Of a stretch of DNA of 64,000 nt, positions 40,970 to 50,078 are shown in pieces. Origin of the DNA: Roseicyclus sp. (GTDB lineage Bacteria; Pseudomonadota; Alphaproteobacteria; Rhodobacterales; Rhodobacteraceae). Each line of letters opens with the position of its first letter. Position 1 is the stretch's first letter. The translations under genes were made by a program, and so were the position numbers. The notes below the pieces were generated by a model, which saw only the letters and a program-made list of their open reading frames with translations, had not been told where the DNA came from and searched no databases. The stretch spans positions 186,001 through 250,000 of the forward strand of contig NZ_JAGYJN010000001.1 of the NCBI RefSeq assembly GCF_018402035.1, read 5' to 3'.

Positions 40970-41893
40970 TTACAGGGCGGGCTGAAAGATAAAGCCGCCA
41001 TCTGCTTGCGTCACACGCCCGATCCCGCCGCCTGGCAGGTGGAAGCCGATCACGGCCATATCTTCTGCCGTGATCTGCGCGAATAGCGTGGCACGCGTTG
41101 CCGCCGCCATCTCAGGGTCTTGGTCCGAGCCCGACGTCCATTCCGGCCTTGCAAAAGCGATATGGCCATTGCCGATCGCATCGCCCAGCACCATCACCGC
41201 ATCCGCCCCTTGCCCGATGACAAAGGCCATATGCCCCGGTGTATGGCCGGGTGTGAGCTGTGCGCGCACATCGGGCAGTACCATCTCACCATCATGAAAC
41301 AGCACCATATCATCGGCCAGAACCTCCAGCCGCCGCTTGGCCCCCACAGCGAAACTGGCGCGTTCCTCGCCAATACTCTCGACGGTGGCGTCATCCATCC
41401 AATAGTCGAACTCGGTCTGGCCCATCATATGGGTCGCATTGGCAAAAAGCGCCTCGTCGAAATCATCAAGCGCGCCCCAAAGGTGGTCGGGGTGGCCATG
41501 GGTAAAGATCACATGGGTGATGTCCAACGGATCGATCCCGGCCGCCGCCAAGGCATCGGGTAGCGCGCCGACGCTGGATTGAAACCCGGTGCCCGATCCC
41601 GCATCGAACAGGGCCAATGTATCGCCATGGCGCATCAGCGTGATATTGCAGGGTGGGGTCAGCGGTGCGCTTGGGTCCATGTCAAAGCGCGCCAAGATCG
41701 TGGCCAACTCATCTTTCGGCATCGGGCCAAAGATGAAATCGGCGGGCAGGGTCAGGTTGCCGTCCGATAGGGTCAAGATCTCGACCCCGCCAGCCAGTTG
41801 CAGCCGCGTCTCAGTCCAGCCGCGTCGGGGCAGGGTGGTCGACACAAGTGCGGCCCCGCTGGTGGCAAGCAAGCTGCGGCGGGTGATGTTCAT
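40970..41893 (-). CDS. Tat-exported metallo-beta-lactamase-fold hydrolase
   Basis: The 307-aa protein starts with a twin-arginine signal (NITRRSLLATSGAALVSTTLP). The metal-binding fold follows: HGHPDH at about 131-136 (in THVIFTHGHPDHLWG), Asp in LGDAIGNGHIAF and His in LTPGHTPGHM, so the binuclear metal site is intact. Members include quinolone- and lactone-type hydrolases and sulfur-oxidation-associated proteins; the substrate is not predictable. ATG 41893 has GGGAGGA about 8 bases upstream. No operon partner; the next gene on the strand starts at 42239. Confidence 0.85.
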   Translation of the reverse strand: MNITRRSLLATSGAALVSTTLPRRGWTETRLQLAGGVEILTLSDGNLTLPADFIFGPMPKDELATILARFDMDPSAPLTPPCNITLMRHGDTLALFDAGSGTGFQSSVGALPDALAAAGIDPLDITHVIFTHGHPDHLWGALDDFDEALFANATHMMGQTEFDYWMDDATVESIGEERASFAVGAKRRLEVLADDMVLFHDGEMVLPDVRAQLTPGHTPGHMAFVIGQGADAVMVLGDAIGNGHIAFARPEWTSGSDQDPEMAAATRATLFAQITAEDMAVIGFHLPGGGIGRVTQADGGFIFQPAL

Positions 41894-42035
41894 GATTTAA
41901 TCCTCCCATTCTGGTGGCGGCGTCCTGCCGACCTTTGGGAAAGATGTATTCACAAAAATCTATATGTGTCACGGCGGAACTTTGGACCGGGACGGATCAA
42001 GCGGCGGCATGCGGCATGGGGCGGGTTTTGTCGCC

Positions 42036-42239
42036 CTAGATTTTCCGCCTTCTCAGGCGGCGCAGACCAAGGCCGCCACCAATCACCACCGCAAGCAAAG
42101 CCGCGACGCCCAACACGACCGCGCCATGCGACAGATCCGACAGCCAATGCCCAACACCACCCGCCGCCTCATGGCCGGGATGGGCCAAGGCCGATGTCGC
42201 CAGCAGTGAAAGGGCCAAGGGCGTTGCAAATTTGGTCAT
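42036..42239 (-). CDS. Small exported membrane-anchored protein
   Basis: From ATG 42239 (GAGGATGAC in front) the 67-aa product has a signal peptide (MTKFATPLALSLLATSALA), a mature N-terminus HPGHEAAGGVGHWLSD rich in His, a membrane span (GAVVLGVAALLAVVIGGGLGL) and a basic tail RRLRRRKI. The HPGHE start after the cleavage site recalls metal-associated small proteins (for example HupE/UreJ-like N-termini), but no family can be named. Isolated, between the metallo-hydrolase gene and the ABC operon. Confidence 0.65.
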   Translation of the reverse strand: MTKFATPLALSLLATSALAHPGHEAAGGVGHWLSDLSHGAVVLGVAALLAVVIGGGLGLRRLRRRKI

Positions 42240-42369
42240 GTCATCCTCATCCGTCATGGCGGTGAAAGCCTGCACACCATGGCTAAAGGCGCGCGTTTAC
42301 GCCGACAAGCTTTAGGCAGCGCCACGCGGCGGCCCCTCAGATTTCGCCTAGATTCTAGGCGTTTCTAGG

Positions 42370-42398
42370 CGCCATTGCCCTTGAGCAGGGCAGTGGCG
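42370..42398 (-). terminator. Hairpin after the peptide ABC operon
   Basis: Imperfect 12-base arms CGCCATTGCCCT and AGGGCAGTGGCG (one G:T pair) around GAGC or similar, 14 bases past the end of the ATPase gene on the minus strand. A second palindrome GCCTAGATTCTAGGC lies just beyond (about 42347-42361). No T run. Confidence 0.5.
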
Positions 42399-42412
42399 TG
42401 ACAGTAGCTTGA

Positions 42413-44530
42413 TCACGCTTGATCGGGGATGGTGATCACCGGCTCCATCCGGGCCAAGATATCTTCGGCCAAATGGCATTTGATTTCATGGCCTTCCGCC
42501 ATGCGGCGCATCGGCGGGATCTGGGTTTCGCACAGATTGCCCGGCACCTCTGCCTTCCAGCCACAGCGCGTCTGGAAGGGGCAGCCCGGCGGCGGGTTCA
42601 TCGCCGAGGGGATATCACCCTCAAGCACGATATGCTTTTTCGTGACCTTGGTATCGGCGATGGGAACAGCCGACAAAAGCGCCTCGGTATAGGGGTGGTA
42701 GGGCGGGCTGAACACCTGATCGGTGGTGCCGATCTCGACCACATGGCCCAGATACATCACCATCACCCGGTCGCTCAGATAGCGCACGATGGACAGGTCA
42801 TGGCTGATGAAGAGGAGCGTCGTCTTTTCGCGGCGCTGGATTTCCATCAACAGATCAGTCACCGCCGCCTGCACGCTGACATCAAGCGCCGAGACAGGCT
42901 CATCCGCCACCACAATGCGCGCGCCACCCGCAAAGGCGCGTGCGATGCCAACGCGCTGCTTTTGCCCGCCGGATAGCTGGCGCGGCATGCGGTCGGCAAA
43001 GGCCCGCGGCAGCTTGACCAGATCGAGCAGTTCCAACATGCGCGCGCGCCGCGCGGCGTCGGAGGTGCCGATCCCAAAAACTTCAAGCGCACGCATGATC
43101 TGGCGGCCCACGCTCATCGAGGGGTTGAGCGTGTCGAAGGGATTTTGAAACACCATCTGGATCGACGACACCGTGCGCGTGTCGCGCTTTTCGATGGCGA
43201 TATCTTGGATCTCGCGCCCATCGAGAAGTACGGTGCCCTCAGTCGCCGTTTCCAACCCCATCAGCACCTTGGCCAAGGTGGATTTGCCACAGCCCGACTC
43301 GCCCACAATGGCCAATGTCTCGCTTTCGCGCGCCTCGAAGCTGAGGCTTTCATTGGCTTTCACCACCCGCTTTTCGCCGCGCCCGAACAAGGCGCTGGCC
43401 GCAACCTCGTAGTATTTCTTGAGGTTGTCGACCTTGAGGACGACATCGCCTTTGACCGTGGCCTGTTGTTCCTCGCGCAAAGCCATGGGCGCGTCCCAGT
43501 CGATTTCGTCCAGCCGCAAACAGCGGCTTTGATGGCGGTCGCCATGCGCGATATCGGCCATAGCGATATGGCCGGCGTCGCAGCGCCCCGCTTCGAAATA
43601 ATCGCAGCGCGGCCCGAAATTGCAGCCCGGCGGGCGTTCATGCGGCAGCGGGAAATTGCCGGGGATCGCACGCAGGGGCCGTGTCGTCTTATCCGCACCG
43701 GGAAGCGGGATAGAGCGGAACAGCGCTTGCGTATAAGGGTGGCGCATCTCGTCAAAGACATCCGAGATGGCGCCTGTCTCGACCGCCTCGCCCGAATACA
43801 TCACGCAAATCCGGTCGCAGGTTTCCAGCACAAGCCCAAGGTTGTGGCTGATAAACAGCATCGATGTGCCGTATTTCCGGCCCAGATCTTTGACCAGATC
43901 GACCACTGCCGCCTCGACCGTCACATCCAGCGCGGTGGTGGGCTCATCAAGGATCAAGAGAGAGGGTTTCGACATCAAGGCCATGGCGATCACGATGCGC
44001 TGCTGCTGGCCGCCCGAAAGCTGATGCGGGTAGGAGCGCAGCATCCGCTCGGGGTCGGGCAGGCGGACATCGCTGACCATCTCAAGCGCGCGCGCCCACG
44101 CCTCTTTCTCCGAGATCCCTTCGTGGATCATCGGCACTTCCATCAACTGTTGACCGATCCGCATGGCCGGGTTGAGCGAGGCCATGGGTTCTTGATAGAT
44201 CATCGCGATCTCACGGCCGCGAATGGCGCGCAACTCCTCTGCGCTCATCGCGTTCAGATCACGGCCTTTGTATTTGATCGTGCCACCGACCACGCGGCCA
44301 TTGACGCCCAGATCCTGCATCACGCCCAATGCGACGGTGGATTTGCCACATCCAGACTCGCCCACCAGCCCCATCGCCTCACCCGGCATGACGGCGCAGG
44401 AGAAATCCATCACGGCGGGGATTTCACGCAGCCGCGTGAAAAAGGAAATCGACAAATTGGCGATTTCAAGGATGGGGCCATCATAGGTATCAGGCACAAT
44501 CGCCGTAGCCTCTGGGGTCTGGTCAAGCAT
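42413..44530 (-). CDS. Peptide-type ABC transporter, fused double ATPase (DppD-DppF-like)
   Basis: Energises uptake by the two permeases upstream. The 705-aa protein is a fusion of two ATPases usually encoded separately. Domain 1 (about 18-300) has GLVGESGCGKST, signature LSGGQQQR and LLILDEPTTALD; domain 2 (about 365-650) has AIVGESGCGKST, LSGGQKQR and VVADEPVSALD. Each is followed by the oligopeptide-type C-terminal extension with Cys clusters (GCNFGPRC..., GCPFQTRC...). ATG 44530 has GGAGGAG 8 bases upstream. Last gene of the operon; an 84-base gap with a palindromic repeat separates it from the second permease gene. Confidence 0.92.
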   Translation of the reverse strand: MLDQTPEATAIVPDTYDGPILEIANLSISFFTRLREIPAVMDFSCAVMPGEAMGLVGESGCGKSTVALGVMQDLGVNGRVVGGTIKYKGRDLNAMSAEELRAIRGREIAMIYQEPMASLNPAMRIGQQLMEVPMIHEGISEKEAWARALEMVSDVRLPDPERMLRSYPHQLSGGQQQRIVIAMALMSKPSLLILDEPTTALDVTVEAAVVDLVKDLGRKYGTSMLFISHNLGLVLETCDRICVMYSGEAVETGAISDVFDEMRHPYTQALFRSIPLPGADKTTRPLRAIPGNFPLPHERPPGCNFGPRCDYFEAGRCDAGHIAMADIAHGDRHQSRCLRLDEIDWDAPMALREEQQATVKGDVVLKVDNLKKYYEVAASALFGRGEKRVVKANESLSFEARESETLAIVGESGCGKSTLAKVLMGLETATEGTVLLDGREIQDIAIEKRDTRTVSSIQMVFQNPFDTLNPSMSVGRQIMRALEVFGIGTSDAARRARMLELLDLVKLPRAFADRMPRQLSGGQKQRVGIARAFAGGARIVVADEPVSALDVSVQAAVTDLLMEIQRREKTTLLFISHDLSIVRYLSDRVMVMYLGHVVEIGTTDQVFSPPYHPYTEALLSAVPIADTKVTKKHIVLEGDIPSAMNPPPGCPFQTRCGWKAEVPGNLCETQIPPMRRMAEGHEIKCHLAEDILARMEPVITIPDQA

Positions 44531-44555
44531 TCTTGCGCTCCTCCAAGGGGCGGCA

Positions 44556-44607
44556 ACAAATCTTCGTACGAAGATTTGTCGCTGTGCGAACTTTCGTACG
44601 AAAATTC
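44556..44607. repeat. Bipartite TTCGTACGAA palindromic element, copy 2
   Basis: A perfect 24-base palindrome at 44556-44579 (core CTTCGTACGAAG) and a near-perfect 20-base one at 44588-44607 (core TTTCGTACGAAA, one mismatch in the arms). The centres are 30 bases apart and TGTGCGAA links them. It lies inside the ABC operon, between permease and ATPase genes. Confidence 0.8.
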
Positions 44608-44614
44608 GGCATCA

Positions 44615-46078
44615 TCAGTCCTTCAGGCTTTCTTCGCGCAAGCCATCAGCGAGTAGGTTGAGGCCAAGCACAAGGCTCATCAGGGCAAGGGCAGGGGGCA
44701 GCGCTGGATGGGGGTAAATCGTCAAAAGCCGCCGCCCCTCATTGATGGTCGACCCCCAGTCGGGGCTTTCGGGGCTGACGCCCAGACCGAAAAAGCCCAA
44801 GGTGCCGAGCAGGATGGTCGTATAGCCGATGCGCAGGCAGAAATCGACGATCAGCGGCCCGCGCGCATTGGGCAAGATCTCCCATAGCATGATGTACCAC
44901 GGGCCTTCGCCACGGGTTTGCGCGGCGGCAACATAATCGCGGGTTTTGATATCGAGGACCATGCCGCGCACGATCCGAAACACCGTCGGGCTGTTGACGA
45001 AAACGACCGAGACAAAGACGATCAGCAAGTTCCCCGGCACATCGAACAGGTCCAGCGCCTTGGGCCAGAGGCGGAACAGGCGGGGCAAATCCGGGTCGGA
45101 TGCATCCGAGATCAATGACATATAGGCGATCCCGCCCACACCGACGCAGATCGCCACGATGATATTTCGCAGGCCGGGCTGGGTGCGATAGCGCGAATTG
45201 AACAAGATCACCAAGAACAAGATCGGGAATAAGAACAATACCATCGACAGGTAGTTGGGGATGCCTGCCGCCACGATCTCGGGCGTGACAAGAAGGTAGA
45301 ACAGCAAGATCACCGGGAATGCCAAGACCAGATTGGCGAGGAAGGTCACACCGATATCAAGCTTGCCGCCGAAATAGCCCGCAGGCACCCCAAGGGTGAT
45401 GCCGACCATGAAGGCAAACAAGGTCGCAAGTGGCGCGATCTTCAGCACCTCGAAGGCACCATAGATCATGCGACTAAACACGCAGCGCCCCAGATTGTCA
45501 CCGCCAAGCAGGTAATAGACATATTGCCCCTCGCGCGGGGCGGGCAACACACTGCCCGGAAGTTCGTTGCGCATTTGGCTGATGACATCGATGGGCCCAT
45601 GCGGCGCGATGCTTTGCACGAAGACCGCCGCAAAAACCCAAAACATCACCAGTCCGAAACCGGTCATGCCGATGGGGCTGTCGAAAAGCTTACCATATAG
45701 CCCAAGGCGACGCTTGAAGCTGATCGAAAGCGCAAAAAGCACCACAAGCCCGATCCAGACAGGGGTGAGCCGCGCGGCCATGGCGCCGATGATCCCCGAT
45801 CTTTGCGGATCGTTCAAAACAACGCCGCCGATGATATGGCCGATAAAGACCAGCAAGACCACCAGCACCGCATAGCGCATCGTCATCAGCGAATAATCGA
45901 CTGGTCCGCGCCGGAGGGTAAGCGAATGATCGGCATTGATCACCATCTCGCCGGGGCGCATGCCGCCCAAGCTGAGCGCGATATTGACCACGAAGGCGGC
46001 CATAAACACGACCACCGCCGCAAGCAGGATCGGGTTGAGCAAGAGACCGATTTCGCCGGACCATGACAGGGGTTCCAT
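44615..46078 (-). CDS. Peptide-type ABC transporter permease (DppC-like) with long N-terminal extension
   Basis: The 487-aa inner-membrane protein is much longer than usual DppC/OppC proteins (about 300 aa). The typical BPD_transp_1 core lies in the C-terminal part: GRCVFSRMIYGAFEVLKIAPLATLFAFMVGI, the EAA-like loop in YVAAAQTRGEGPWYIMLWEILPNARGPL and GLGVSPESPDWG. The first 130 residues add about three spans not in the standard family, and an insertion of about 80 hydrophobic residues lies in the core. ATG 46078 has GAGGAGG upstream. It starts 13 bases after the dppB-like stop. Confidence 0.88.
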   Translation of the reverse strand: MEPLSWSGEIGLLLNPILLAAVVVFMAAFVVNIALSLGGMRPGEMVINADHSLTLRRGPVDYSLMTMRYAVLVVLLVFIGHIIGGVVLNDPQRSGIIGAMAARLTPVWIGLVVLFALSISFKRRLGLYGKLFDSPIGMTGFGLVMFWVFAAVFVQSIAPHGPIDVISQMRNELPGSVLPAPREGQYVYYLLGGDNLGRCVFSRMIYGAFEVLKIAPLATLFAFMVGITLGVPAGYFGGKLDIGVTFLANLVLAFPVILLFYLLVTPEIVAAGIPNYLSMVLFLFPILFLVILFNSRYRTQPGLRNIIVAICVGVGGIAYMSLISDASDPDLPRLFRLWPKALDLFDVPGNLLIVFVSVVFVNSPTVFRIVRGMVLDIKTRDYVAAAQTRGEGPWYIMLWEILPNARGPLIVDFCLRIGYTTILLGTLGFFGLGVSPESPDWGSTINEGRRLLTIYPHPALPPALALMSLVLGLNLLADGLREESLKD

Positions 46079-46091
46079 CTGTCCGTCCTCC

Positions 46092-47180
46092 TCAGGATAT
46101 GCGGATACGCGGGTTCAGATAGACATAGCCGATATCCGAGATCAGCTGTGTCACCAAAACCACGAAGACGGCCACGACCGAACAGGCCAGCAGCAATTCA
46201 ATGTCATTGTTCGACGCGGCCTGAACCAAGGTCCAGCCAAAGCCGTTATAGTTGAACAATGTCTCGACGATCACCACACCGGTCAAAAGCCATGGGAATT
46301 GCAGCATGATGACCGTAAAAGGCGCGATCAGCGCGTTTCTGAGCGCATGCTTGAGCACGATATTGCGAAAGCTGACCCCTTTGAGACGGGCCGTGCGAAT
46401 ATATTGCGCTGTCATCACCTCGGCCATGGAGGCGCGCGTCATCCGCGCGATATAGCCCATGCCGTAAAAGGCGATGGTCATCACCGGCAAGGTGAAGTTC
46501 CAGAAATTCGGCCCATCCATCGCGCTGCGCGCCGAGCCAAGAAACAAGGTGCCGCTTTCAAGCCATCCCCATTGCACCAGCAAGGGCGAAATCCCCGTCT
46601 GGGACGAGGCCAAAAGCACGATGAAAATCACCCCTGATACATATTCCGGCGTCGCCGTCGTGCCGATGGAGAAGGTGGACAAGACACGATCCGTTCGGCT
46701 GCCCTCGCGCATGCCGGCCAGAACGCCGACCAAAAGCGCCGATGGCACGATCACGGCAAAGGCCCAGAACATCAACACGCCGGTCAACGCCAAGCGGCCA
46801 CCGATGATATTGGCCACTTCGTCATCCGAAACGGTGGAATGGCCCAGATCGCCTTGCAAAAGCCCGCAATAGCGCGGCGCATCCTCGGGCGATCCGCCTT
46901 TCTCGAAGCAACGGCCGCGCCATTCCTGCGCCAGCTCGTCATAGCGCACCCAGCCCGGCACCACGCCCAGCCATTCGCCGTAGCGCATCACCAAGGGCCC
47001 GCCATAGCCGTTGCGATCAAGCCACGAGATCACCTCGGCATCGCTCATGCGGGCGTTGCCTTGGGTCTTGGCCAATTTCTCAAGATTTGGGGCAAGATTG
47101 GTAAGAAAAAACACCACAAACGTCAGGCAAAGCGCCGTCAAGATCATGACGCCAAAGCGGCGCAGGATGAAAAATGCCAT
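46092..47180 (-). CDS. Peptide-type ABC transporter permease (DppB-like)
   Basis: The 362-aa protein has the DppB/OppB layout: N-terminal MAFFILRRFGVMILTALCLTFVVFFLTNLAP, a periplasmic insertion (about 45-130), then the transport domain with the EAA-like loop in QYIRTARLKGVSFRNIVLKHALRNALIAP and VIVETLFNYNGFGW. It is about 50 residues longer than E. coli DppB because of that insertion. ATG 47180 begins the family-typical N-terminus though its ribosome-binding site is weak; the longer frame upstream lacks homology. Second gene of the operon, after the binding protein. Confidence 0.9.
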   Translation of the reverse strand: MAFFILRRFGVMILTALCLTFVVFFLTNLAPNLEKLAKTQGNARMSDAEVISWLDRNGYGGPLVMRYGEWLGVVPGWVRYDELAQEWRGRCFEKGGSPEDAPRYCGLLQGDLGHSTVSDDEVANIIGGRLALTGVLMFWAFAVIVPSALLVGVLAGMREGSRTDRVLSTFSIGTTATPEYVSGVIFIVLLASSQTGISPLLVQWGWLESGTLFLGSARSAMDGPNFWNFTLPVMTIAFYGMGYIARMTRASMAEVMTAQYIRTARLKGVSFRNIVLKHALRNALIAPFTVIMLQFPWLLTGVVIVETLFNYNGFGWTLVQAASNNDIELLLACSVVAVFVVLVTQLISDIGYVYLNPRIRIS

Positions 47181-47317
47181 TCGTCGCTGTGTCCTTGCCG
47201 AGAGGGTCGCCAGATCGCGCCGCGCGCGGCTGGACGGTCCCACATATGGGTTGGTTCAGGCAGCCGGGGCCGAGGACCGGGGCGACCTTTGGGCCGCCCC
47301 GGCAATTCAGGTGCAGA

Positions 47318-48955
47318 TCAGGAGGCAAGCCCCAGATGATGCACGTTGATCTCGAACTTGGGATGCATATCGGCGTTCAAGACACCCTCGCGATAGTGGC
47401 GGAACAGCGAGCGCCAGAACGGGATGAAGGTCACCGCTTCTTCTTGCATGATCTGCTGCAAGCGGGCCGTCACCACGCGGCGGGCATCGGCATCCTGAAT
47501 GCCGTTTGCCTGAACGAGAAGGCTGTCGAACTCGGCATTCGAAAAGCCGGTCTCGTTCCATGCCACGCCTGAGCGATAGGCAAGGTTGAGGATCTGCACA
47601 CCCAGCTCGCGATGGTTCCACTCGGTCGCCGAGAAGGGATAGTTCAGCCAGTCGTTCCAGAAGGTCGAGCCGGGTAGAACTTCGCGCGTGACGGTCATGC
47701 CGGCATCGCGCATCTGTGCCGCGATCGCGTCACAGGTGAAGCGACCCAAACCATCGTCGAGCGACACAAGCGTGAACTCATGATCAGCATGACCCGCTGC
47801 AGCAAGGCGTGCCTTGGCTGCGGCCTTATCGACCACCATGGGGGGCAGTTCGGCATATTCCGGGTGGATCGGGCAGACATGGTGGTTTTCGCCGACCGTG
47901 CCTTGACCGTTGATGCCCAGCTCCAGCACCGCCGACAGATCAACCGCTTCCAGCATAGCGCGGCGTACCTCGACATTGTCGTAGGGGGCGTTCAGCTGGT
48001 TGGGGCGGACGACGATGGTGGCACCTGTGGTGACGTCGGACTGGTTCCAGCCCACGGCCGAGAACAGGTCGACGAATTCGCCGACCGTTTGATAGGTCAT
48101 GTCGAATTCACCCGCCTCGGCGCTGGCAAACCATGCCGCCGGGTCGGTCCCCAGATCGACGAAGGTGACCTCGTCGAGATAGGCATTGCCCCAATAGGCG
48201 TGATCGGTATTGCGCTCCAGACGGCACGAAATGCCGACTTGGTAGTCGGCGATCTTGTAGGCACCCGTGCCCACGCCGTGATCAAGCGGGTTGGTGCCGA
48301 TCAAATCGCGGTGCTGGATCGCGCCGGGATAGTCGGCCATGCCGGGCACCAGCGTGATGTCGGGGGCGGGCAGGTTGATCTGCACGGTCAGCGGGTCGAC
48401 GACGACCACGCCGCCATCGCGCGCCTTGCCGGTGTTGGCATCGACCAGACCGCCCATGCGCGCGGCCATCGAATTGCCCTCGACCGTGCTGTCGCACCAA
48501 CCGACGAAGTTGGCGGCCACATCCTCGGCGGTGAAATCATCGCCATTGTTCCACTTGACGCCCGGACGCACGCGCAGCGTGTACTGGGTCGCATCGGCAT
48601 TGGCCTCCCAGCTTTCGAGCAGAACGCCCGAGAACGACCCGTCGCGATTGTATTCGATCAGGTATTCCAACAGGCCCCGGGTGACATTGCCCAATTCGGA
48701 CCAATCGAAGGTGCGCGGATCTTTCAGTGCCAACACGCCTTGCTGGATGCGCAGCTTACCGCCCATGGGCGGGGTGGCACGCTGTGCCATGGCAGGCTTG
48801 AGCCCGATCATGGAATAGGCCGCTGCCGCTGAAACACCCAGCGCCGTCGCGCGCACCAGGAATTCGCGCCGGTTCATTTGACCCGCTTTGTATTCGCGGG
48901 CGTACATTTCCGCGACCGGATGTGTCGTCCGCGTTCCGCCGGAATGGTCAATCAT
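47318..48955 (-). CDS. ABC transporter substrate-binding protein, peptide/nickel family (SBP_bac_5)
   Basis: Periplasmic receptor of the operon. The 545-aa protein has a long N-terminus with a twin-arginine motif ([25 protein letters not shown], cleavage near AMA-QRA) starting about 27 residues in, so Tat export is likely. The SBP_bac_5 domain follows: [40 protein letters not shown] and [16 protein letters not shown]. The ligand cannot be read from sequence. ATG 48955 is preferred because GGGAG lies about 8 bases before it; the frame upstream has no support. The gene begins the operon; an AraC-family gene lies upstream. Confidence 0.9.
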   Translation of the reverse strand: MIDHSGGTRTTHPVAEMYAREYKAGQMNRREFLVRATALGVSAAAAYSMIGLKPAMAQRATPPMGGKLRIQQGVLALKDPRTFDWSELGNVTRGLLEYLIEYNRDGSFSGVLLESWEANADATQYTLRVRPGVKWNNGDDFTAEDVAANFVGWCDSTVEGNSMAARMGGLVDANTGKARDGGVVVVDPLTVQINLPAPDITLVPGMADYPGAIQHRDLIGTNPLDHGVGTGAYKIADYQVGISCRLERNTDHAYWGNAYLDEVTFVDLGTDPAAWFASAEAGEFDMTYQTVGEFVDLFSAVGWNQSDVTTGATIVVRPNQLNAPYDNVEVRRAMLEAVDLSAVLELGINGQGTVGENHHVCPIHPEYAELPPMVVDKAAAKARLAAAGHADHEFTLVSLDDGLGRFTCDAIAAQMRDAGMTVTREVLPGSTFWNDWLNYPFSATEWNHRELGVQILNLAYRSGVAWNETGFSNAEFDSLLVQANGIQDADARRVVTARLQQIMQEEAVTFIPFWRSLFRHYREGVLNADMHPKFEINVHHLGLAS

Positions 48956-49075
48956 ATGTCTTCTCCCTGTGTCGTTTCTCTGGCTGGCTAAGATGCCGCC
49001 CATTTTGCCCGCGGCGACACCAAATATGTCAGCCATCGGATACCCGCATTCCGCGGTTTTTCTTGCGTTGCGTCA

Positions 49076-49090
49076 ATCACAAGTTGTGAT
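49076..49090. promoter_or_regulatory. 15-base palindrome, candidate operator of the ABC operon
   Basis: ATCACAA-G-TTGTGAT is a perfect odd palindrome, 121 bases upstream of the binding-protein start and downstream of the AraC-type gene. GATCA occurs again nearby. The position fits an operator, but which protein binds is unknown. Confidence 0.35.
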
Positions 49091-49199
49091 CAACCTTGGG
49101 CCGTTCCCGACCCAGCCCTGATCAAAAACGACATGGACCCTGATCGCAACCCCTTGTTCACTTTTTTTTCAACAGATCGAGTCGCACGGAGGCTTGGCC

Positions 49200-49988
49200 T
49201 CAGCTGCCTTGGCGATATGTGATTGGGGTTTTGCCCGTCGCTTGCTGAAAGGCGCGGGTGAAATAGGGCGCCGATGAAAAGCCCAATGTTTGGGCAATCT
49301 CGCGGGCGGGCATATCGGTGTCACGCAAGAGCCGCCGCGCCTCGTGAATGATCCGCTCATTGAGCAGCGCAAGCGCTGGCCGTCCGGCGGCATCGCGACA
49401 CACACGCGACAGATGGGTGGGCGTCACGCCCAGCGTTTGGGCATAATCGGCCACGCCAGCGCCGCTACGAAACCGCGCCTCGACCGCATCGGCAAAGGCT
49501 TCGGCCAAGCGATGTGACCCTTCGCGCAGCGCCAAACCATTGTCACCTTGCGTCTCGCGCGTCATCCATGCCGAGATCAGCAGCCCATAACCCATCAAGG
49601 CGCGATCCATGGCCAGGGCTTGCGCGTTCAACTCGCGCTCGGCCCTTTCCAGATGGCCGGTCAGGCTGGCCTGTCCCTCGATTGTCGCGACGCGCCGCTG
49701 AAACGGGGTTTGCGGCATGCCAAGCCCGTTCTCCGCCGGAAGGGCGAATTCGATCCCCTGCAGCTGCGCTGGAAGCTCAATCGCCATTTGCGTGCCTGCG
49801 GGCAGAAAGATTGCCGTGTTCGGCCCATAGCCGCGCGTGATGCCACGGATCGTGACCCGGCCTTGTCCCCGCGTGATCCAATAGAGGCGATGGAGCGGCT
49901 GGCTATGCAGCAGCTCGAGCCGCCACGCATCCTTCATGCGCAGCTTGCCAAGCGAGGTGATGCGAAAGCCATGGGCTGAGTCGGTCAT
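49200..49988 (-). CDS. AraC-family transcriptional regulator
   Basis: The 262-aa protein has an N-terminal cupin-like sensor part (RLYWITRGQGRVTIRG...AIFLPAGTQM) and a C-terminal AraC domain with two helix-turn-helix units: VADYAQTLGVTPTHLSRVCRDAAG and AREIAQTLGFSSAPYFTRAFQQATGKTPITYR. It lies directly upstream of the peptide ABC operon on the same strand, which makes it the likely regulator, probably responding to the transported substrate. The ribosome-binding site before ATG 49988 is weak. Confidence 0.87.
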   Translation of the reverse strand: MTDSAHGFRITSLGKLRMKDAWRLELLHSQPLHRLYWITRGQGRVTIRGITRGYGPNTAIFLPAGTQMAIELPAQLQGIEFALPAENGLGMPQTPFQRRVATIEGQASLTGHLERAERELNAQALAMDRALMGYGLLISAWMTRETQGDNGLALREGSHRLAEAFADAVEARFRSGAGVADYAQTLGVTPTHLSRVCRDAAGRPALALLNERIIHEARRLLRDTDMPAREIAQTLGFSSAPYFTRAFQQATGKTPITYRQGS

Positions 49989-50078
49989 GCCGAAAGGCTG
50001 GGCTGGATGTCTGATTTATGCAACCCGTCAGGGGGCCAGCCCTTTGATTGCGCGAAAGGTGTCGGTTTTGTGAAATCG

